Shown here one piece after another: positions 59,862-64,000 of a stretch of 64,000 nt of DNA. The number at the start of each line of letters is the position of its first letter. The first letter of the stretch is position 1. Source of the DNA: JANNPJ01 sp965200525. GTDB lineage: Bacteria > Actinomycetota > Actinomycetes > Actinomycetales > Kineosporiaceae. The translations under genes were made by a program, and so were the position numbers. The DNA is taken from NCBI GenBank assembly GCA_965200525.1, contig OZ241368.1, positions 372,001-436,000 on the forward strand, in the 5' to 3' direction. Under the pieces are notes generated by a model, which saw only the letters and a program-made list of their open reading frames with translations, made no database searches and was not told the DNA's origin.

Positions 59862-60332
59862 ATGTCACATCTTCGGCGGGCCATGAGCTCGGACGTTGCC
59901 CAACTCCAGCAGATTGCCGTCGAGGCCTACCAGCACTACGTGCCGCTCATCGGTCGCCCACCGGCACCTATGATCGCGGACTATATCGACCCGGTCACAT
60001 ATGAAAGGGTCTGGGTGGCCAGTGAGGACGACGTCATCCTGGGGTTCATTGTGATGACGACGGAATACGATCACCTCCTCGTCGAAAACATTGCCGTTCG
60101 ACCCGTAGCCCAAAATCGCGGCGTCGGGGGCCATCTGATGGATCTGGCCGAAGCCCGTGCCAGACGACTGAGCTTGCCGTCGGTCGCGCTGTACACGAAC
60201 GAAGTCATGACCGAAAACCTCACCTGGTACGCCCACCGCGGGTACGTCGAGACCGGTCGTCGACACGAGAACGGATTTCGCCGGGTCTATCTGCGAAAAC
60301 ACATCGCACTCGACTCAAGCTCTCAACCGTAG
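59862..60332 (+). CDS. GNAT-family N-acetyltransferase
   Basis: 156 residues. RRAMSSDVAQLQQIAVEAYQHYVPLIGRPPAPM, VWVASEDDVILGFIVMTTEYDHLLVENIAVRPVAQNRGVGGHLMDLAEARA (acetyl-CoA loop QNRGVG) and LYTNEVMTENLTWYAHRGYVETGRRHE cover motifs C to B. Small-molecule type; substrate unknown. The start is fixed by the TACCGT box. A very strong hairpin follows the gene. Confidence 0.92.
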   Translation: MSHLRRAMSSDVAQLQQIAVEAYQHYVPLIGRPPAPMIADYIDPVTYERVWVASEDDVILGFIVMTTEYDHLLVENIAVRPVAQNRGVGGHLMDLAEARARRLSLPSVALYTNEVMTENLTWYAHRGYVETGRRHENGFRRVYLRKHIALDSSSQP

Positions 60333-60503
60333 GATCGGTCAACGGCCGGGCGGTCCGGGATCGCCCGGCCGAGTGGTTGCCCGAACACGGCCGAGAACGA
60401 GCCACCTGGGATCTTGCCGCCCTCCGTATCGCCGTCCGCCTCGACCGGCTGCCGTACCAGCCGGACGGCGATCGGGCCGGTCAAGGCCACCTGAGTGAGT
60501 GAC

Positions 60504-60544
60504 GTGCGGCCCGGCCGGAGGCGATCCTCTCGGCCGGGCCGCAC
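60504..60544. terminator. Strong bidirectional terminator
   Basis: GTGCGGCCCGGCCG (60504-60517) pairs perfectly with CGGCCGGGCCGCAC (60531-60544), and GAGG/CCTC inside extends it to about 18 pairs. It lies between the GNAT gene and the converging cellulase gene. Confidence 0.75.
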
Positions 60545-60562
60545 GAGTTGTCCTCGCGCAGG

Positions 60563-61693
60563 TCAGGCGACCGAGCAGGAGACCACCGGGACGACGACAT
60601 TGCCGGTGCCCTGGAAGCCAAAGCTCGTGGACGAGCCGGCCGCGATGCTGCCGTTGTAAGCCAGGTTGCGGGCCGACACCGAACTGCCGCTACCGCTGTT
60701 GGCCGCGCTCCAGATGCCGGTGATCGTCTGCCCGCTGGGCCAGGTCCAGGTGACCTGCCAGCCGCTGATCGCGGCCGTGCCGGTGTTGCGCACCGTTACG
60801 TTCTCGGTGAAGCCACCGGTCCAGGACGAGGCGATGGTGGCCGTCGCGGCGCAGCTACCTGATCCGCCCGCCGGCGGCGTCGTCTGGGTTGGCGTCACCG
60901 TCGGCACCGGGGTGGTCGGCGGGGTCGTGCTCGCCCCGCGGGTGACCGAGAAGCTGTTGACCGCCAGGCCGGTGCCGCCGCTCCACGGCTCGAACCCGGC
61001 CTGGATGCTCGTCAGATACCAGCTGCGCTGGGCGTAGCCGCGCGACACCGCGTCGTTGAAGAAGGTGCTGACCGGGAAGTTCAGCGACCCGGTGCCCGAG
61101 GTCCGCACGTAGGAGATGACGTTCCAGCCGATGTTGCCCTCCCAGACGTCCCAGGTGCCACCAGCCAGGGTGACCGTAACGACCTTGGCGCCGACCGGCT
61201 GCGGCGGGCCGGAGTGGTTGGCCCAGACCATGATCTCGGCGCCGGTGTTCTGGCCGTTGGTGCGCGCCGTGGGGTCGAACCAGATGTCGTAGGCCGCATC
61301 CCAGTTGCCGCCCGAGGGGTACGACATCGACACGCTGGTGCTGATCCCGGAGAAGGCGCTGGAGCTGGCCTGGATCGGCGAGAAGCCCGGCGTGCAGGCG
61401 CCGTAGTGGCAACCCCACACGACCGAGGGATAGGCGGTCGGCGCACCGTTGGTGGCCGCGACGCCGTCCTGCTGGGTGATGCGGAAGCCGGTGCTGGTCA
61501 CGTTGATGCACTGGGTGGCACTCGTGCCCCAGCGGTTGTTCTGGACGATGTAGGCCCCACCCTGAATGGTGGTGGTGGCATACTGGTCACAGAGCGTGGT
61601 GTCTGCGGCTGCCGGGTTGGCCTGGGCCACGATCACGCCGGCGGAAACCGCCGCCAGAACACCCAGTACGGCGAGAAAACGTCGCGCCTTCAT
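60563..61693 (-). CDS. Secreted endoglucanase: GH12 catalytic domain plus CBM2
   Basis: 376 residues. Signal peptide (about 1-30, RRFLAVLGVLAAVSAGVIVA... AAA). The GH12 domain (about 32-255) has CDQYATTTIQGGAYIVQNNRWG, SVVWGCHYGACTPG, GAEIMVWANHSGP (nucleophile Glu) and AGFEPWSGGTGLAVNSFSV (acid/base Glu). A Thr/Pro linker (about 258-280) leads to a CBM2 cellulose-binding domain (about 282-376) with two Cys at its ends and the Trp set of WQVTWTWPSG. It cleaves beta-1,4-glucan outside the cell. ATG 61693 follows GGAGAG. No CebR-type or other operator was identified upstream. Confidence 0.95.
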   Translation of the reverse strand: MKARRFLAVLGVLAAVSAGVIVAQANPAAADTTLCDQYATTTIQGGAYIVQNNRWGTSATQCINVTSTGFRITQQDGVAATNGAPTAYPSVVWGCHYGACTPGFSPIQASSSAFSGISTSVSMSYPSGGNWDAAYDIWFDPTARTNGQNTGAEIMVWANHSGPPQPVGAKVVTVTLAGGTWDVWEGNIGWNVISYVRTSGTGSLNFPVSTFFNDAVSRGYAQRSWYLTSIQAGFEPWSGGTGLAVNSFSVTRGASTTPPTTPVPTVTPTQTTPPAGGSGSCAATATIASSWTGGFTENVTVRNTGTAAISGWQVTWTWPSGQTITGIWSAANSGSGSSVSARNLAYNGSIAAGSSTSFGFQGTGNVVVPVVSCSVA

Positions 61694-61948
61694 TGGCTCT
61701 CCTCGCAAGATTCATGATCATTCACCGGACACGTCCGGGCGGCTTTTTCTGCACCGCCGATCCGTACGGCTGACCCTTGTACAAGACCGCCACCGGAATA
61801 GATCAATGAGCTGACTCTTTCGGCGTCACATGAACACCTGTTCCGTCATCTTGCCCACTGCCAGGGGTGATAGTGCACTGACGAGGGCAGACGGAACCTT
61901 GACCTGCGGCGATGCCTGAAAAGTATTCATCATGCGGCTGCGGAGGCC

Positions 61949-62254
61949 GTGGTGCACTGTACGGTCGACGCCACCCGGCTCGACGGGGTTGACGATCCAG
62001 GCCAAGCCGGCCTGGCCGTCCAGGACTTTCTGACCATGTTCGAGCACCTGCGCGTCGAAGCCTCCCGGCCTGCGTTGCCGCCCTGGCCGCCGCTCACGAC
62101 CAGACCGGACGCACCCACCGACCAGGGCAGCCAATCGCCGGACCGAGTCCGGGCCCGGGCTGCCCTCGACCGGGCGGCCGAAATGCTGCTGGACCAGGCC
62201 CCCCGCGCCGACATAGACCCACTGCTGAAGGAGGTCCGCCGCCGCGGGTTGTAG
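61949..62254 (+). CDS. Small hypothetical protein upstream of the epoxide hydrolase
   Basis: 101 residues from GTG 61949. TVDATRLDGVDDPGQAGLAVQDFLTMFEHLRVEA, then a Pro-rich stretch, then a helix (RARAALDRAAEMLLDQAPRADIDPLLKEVRRRGL). No family known. Its TAG stop (62252-62254) doubles as the start of the next gene's TAGGTT box. Coding is likely from the composition of the helices, but there is no convincing ribosome-binding site. Confidence 0.5.
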   Translation: MVHCTVDATRLDGVDDPGQAGLAVQDFLTMFEHLRVEASRPALPPWPPLTTRPDAPTDQGSQSPDRVRARAALDRAAEMLLDQAPRADIDPLLKEVRRRGL

Positions 62255-62257
62255 GTT
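62252..62257 (+). promoter_or_regulatory. -10 box of the epoxide hydrolase gene (leaderless)
   Basis: TAGGTT, six bases before GTG 62264; its TAG is also the stop codon of the preceding small gene. Confidence 0.55.
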
Positions 62258-62263
62258 CAGCCG

Positions 62264-63397
62264 GTGAGCGACATGCGTCAGTTTCGCATCGATGTCCCTG
62301 AGCGGGACGTAGTGGATCTGCGCCGGCGCCTGCGCGAGACTCGCTGGCCGGAGAGTGAGACCGTCGCCGACGGGTCCCAGGGCCTGCCATTGCGGGTGGT
62401 GCAAGGCCTGTGCCAGCAGTGGCAGCACCACGACTGGACCGCGACCCAGCAGCGGCTCAACTGGATCCCGCAGTTCATGGTCACGCTGCAGGGGCTACCG
62501 ATTCACCTGCTTCACGTGACCTCACCGGACCCGGGCGCCATCCCTCTCATCCTCACCCATGGCTGGCCCGGTTCCTTCCTTGAATTCGAGAAAGTGTTGG
62601 AGCCGCTGACGCACGGCACCCCGGCCTTTCACGTCGTCGTTCCGTCCCTTCCCGGCTACGGCTTCAGCGGTAAGCCGGTGCAGCCGGGCTGGACCATCCA
62701 CCGCATCGCCCGCGCCTGGTGCGAGCTGATGAGTGAGCTCGGCTATCCACGCTTCATCGCCGCCGGCAGTGACTGGGGCACCAGCATCTCGACCAGCATC
62801 GCCCTGCACCATCCCGATCGCCTGCTCGGTCTGCATCTGGTGCCGCCGCTCGCGGCTGCCGGCCCGGCACCCCACACCAAGGCCGAACGGTCGGCCCTGA
62901 AGGATCTGGAGGAGCGAACGAGGACTGCCTCCGCGTACTCGGCCGTGCACGCCACCCGGCCTCAGACCATTGGCTACGGACTCACCGACTCCCCGGCCCT
63001 GCTCGCCGCCTGGATCGGCGAGAAATTCCTCACGTGGTGCGACCCCTCGAAACCCCTGAGCGCCCAGCAGCTCCTCGAAGGCCTCAGCCTGTACTGGCTG
63101 ACCCGCACGGGAGCATCCTCTGCGCGGCTGTACGCCGAGAGCATCGCCGAGGTCAGTGGCTGGTTCACCGGCGGAGCCGACTGGCAGATCGACGTCCCGA
63201 CGGGCGCCACGGTCTTTCCTCGGGAAGTCCCCCGTCCGTCCCGGCGCTGGGCCGAACGCCGCTTTACCCACCTCGTGCACTGGGGCGAGCCCGCCCACGG
63301 GGGCCACTTCGGTGCCTGGGAACAACCCGCCCTCTTCGTCGAGGAGCTGAGGGCAACCGCACGAGCCCTTGCCCTCGGCGGCCCGAACACGACCTGA
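62264..63397 (+). CDS. Epoxide hydrolase (EHN type)
   Basis: 377 residues. The N-terminal EHN lid (about 4-110: FRIDVPERDVVDLRRRLRETRWPESE, WQHHDWTATQQRLNWIPQFMVTLQGLPIHLLHV) precedes the alpha/beta hydrolase core with ILTHGWPGSFLEF (oxyanion hole), AAGSDWGTSIS (nucleophile Asp) and EPAHGGHFGAWEQP (catalytic His). This is the microsomal/EHN type that opens epoxides to diols. Soluble here. Start decided by the TAGGTT box. It is a second epoxide-hydrolase-like gene besides that at 10892. Confidence 0.93.
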   Translation: MSDMRQFRIDVPERDVVDLRRRLRETRWPESETVADGSQGLPLRVVQGLCQQWQHHDWTATQQRLNWIPQFMVTLQGLPIHLLHVTSPDPGAIPLILTHGWPGSFLEFEKVLEPLTHGTPAFHVVVPSLPGYGFSGKPVQPGWTIHRIARAWCELMSELGYPRFIAAGSDWGTSISTSIALHHPDRLLGLHLVPPLAAAGPAPHTKAERSALKDLEERTRTASAYSAVHATRPQTIGYGLTDSPALLAAWIGEKFLTWCDPSKPLSAQQLLEGLSLYWLTRTGASSARLYAESIAEVSGWFTGGADWQIDVPTGATVFPREVPRPSRRWAERRFTHLVHWGEPAHGGHFGAWEQPALFVEELRATARALALGGPNTT

Positions 63398-63593
63398 CCG
63401 GGCGAAGTTGCCTCTCCTCCCGGCTCGACTTCGGCGGCGGTGCGAGAAGGCACTGCATCTCGTGGCCGGTCCCCACCGCCCGAGCAGAACCGAGCCTCCC
63501 TCTGCGCCGACACCGGGTGATCGCACGCGATGCTGCAGGTCGCCCAGCTCCACCGTGCATGCTGGCCGTCCTCATTCGTTTAGCATGCTCGTG

Positions 63594-63980
63594 ATGTTCA
63601 CCATGGCCCAGATCGACGAGCTCCACGCTCGTTTCGGCCGCGCCCAGTCGTTGGCCGACTACCTCCGAGCGCTGGCGGCGATCGGAGTAACTCGGTTCGA
63701 TTCCTTCGTCACTGATGGCCACTCGGAGTTCCTCGGTGCCGAAGGGCAACGAGTCGTCTCGCCGCCGCACCACGACGAGCTGGCGATCGATGAGGTGAGC
63801 AATCGCGCCGCCTTCCTGGACCACCTTCAGCGTCACCTCGAGGGCAAGACCTCCTACGCCGACATGTCCGCAGGCCTGGCCGCCAGCGGGGTCGAGAAGT
63901 GGGTCGCGGACACGACCGCGCTCACCATGACCTACCTCGACCGCGCCGGCACCGCGCTCCTCGTCGAAAAGGTCGAGTAG
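63594..63980 (+). CDS. DUF1398 (YbcV-like) family protein
   Basis: 128 residues. RALAAIGVTRFDSFVTDGHSEFLGAEGQRVVSPPHHDELAIDEVSNRAAFLDHLQRHLEGKTSYADMSAGLAASGVEKWVADTTALTMTYLDRAGTALLVEKV is the entire DUF1398 pattern, including the GVEKWV(A/V)D block. Function unknown; found in many bacteria. ATG 63594 is chosen, with TAGCAT seven bases upstream; an in-frame GTG at 63591 is also possible. Confidence 0.9.
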   Translation: MFTMAQIDELHARFGRAQSLADYLRALAAIGVTRFDSFVTDGHSEFLGAEGQRVVSPPHHDELAIDEVSNRAAFLDHLQRHLEGKTSYADMSAGLAASGVEKWVADTTALTMTYLDRAGTALLVEKVE

Positions 63981-64000
63981 CTCGATCCGGCTGAACTCGC

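Overview
The window is a stretch of high-GC actinomycete chromosome. The evidence is GC-rich codon use, a mycothiol-dependent maleylpyruvate-isomerase-type enzyme, an F420-type LLM oxidoreductase, a DUF5753/DUF397 regulator pair, SigE-family and LuxR-type regulators, and a secreted GH12-CBM2 cellulase. This fits a soil-living, probably filamentous, actinomycete. The genus cannot be named from the sequence alone. No rRNA, tRNA, CRISPR array, phage module or origin was seen. Most genes are single transcription units or pairs of accessory 'housekeeping-plus' genes, not one large pathway.

Layout. 0-7 kb: end of a quinone oxidoreductase gene, a membrane Ser/Thr kinase, a frameshifted small gene, a DinB-like protein and a secreted seven-bladed PD40 propeller. 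7-15 kb: a leaderless TetR gene, an atypical AT-richer orphan gene, a divergent methionine aminopeptidase/XRE pair, a monooxygenase-epoxide hydrolase fusion, membrane proteins and a cupin. 15-24 kb: an FHA protein, a SigE-family sigma/anti-sigma pair (sigma frameshifted), an SRPBCC protein behind a structured leader, a broken hydrolase-LuxR fusion, an MddA/NnrU-like membrane protein, a broken DUF1062 gene, a mycothiol-type enzyme and an M23-like membrane protein. 24-36 kb: small enzymes and VOC proteins, a ricin-type lectin, a GAF-EAL c-di-GMP phosphodiesterase, an Ada-AlkA DNA repair protein with a PEP-mutase-like partner, and a DsbA-like protein coupled to a 53-residue Cys-pair protein. 36-41.5 kb: a glycosyltransferase-like gene coupled to a WhiJ-like DUF5753 regulator, DUF397, and a membrane protein gene split by an IS3-family element. 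41.5-54 kb: GNAT, an Rv1733c-like protein, a MOSC-flavin-ferredoxin fusion, VOC, AHSA1/TetR, a graveyard of gene fragments, PNPOx, a NarL-type two-component system, an ArsR-like/membrane operon with twin operators, peptidase E and a lipoprotein. 54-64 kb: VOC, methyltransferase, an IS256-family element, DUF4253, rifamycin ADP-ribosyltransferase (Arr), membrane protein, GNAT, GH12 cellulase, epoxide hydrolase and DUF1398.

Two window-wide patterns matter most. First, eleven genes carry a TAnnnT hexamer exactly six bases before the start codon and no ribosome-binding site. This is the geometry of leaderless transcripts, and five more have a one-base variant. It fixes several start codons, for example those of arr, the histidine kinase and the FHA gene. 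Second, at least seven genes are broken by a single-base indel, mostly in short homopolymers, each of which restores a well-known domain when corrected. That looks like long-read assembly error at least as much as real decay, so these genes should be treated as possibly intact.

Functionally the region is weighted toward sensing and regulation (kinase, FHA, sigma/anti-sigma, GAF-EAL, two-component system, several TetR/XRE/ArsR/LuxR proteins), small-molecule detoxification (epoxide hydrolases, quinol monooxygenase, VOC proteins, Arr, Ada-AlkA) and extracellular functions (cellulase, lectin, propeller, lipoprotein). The best candidate for an undescribed system is the 36-41.5 kb locus.
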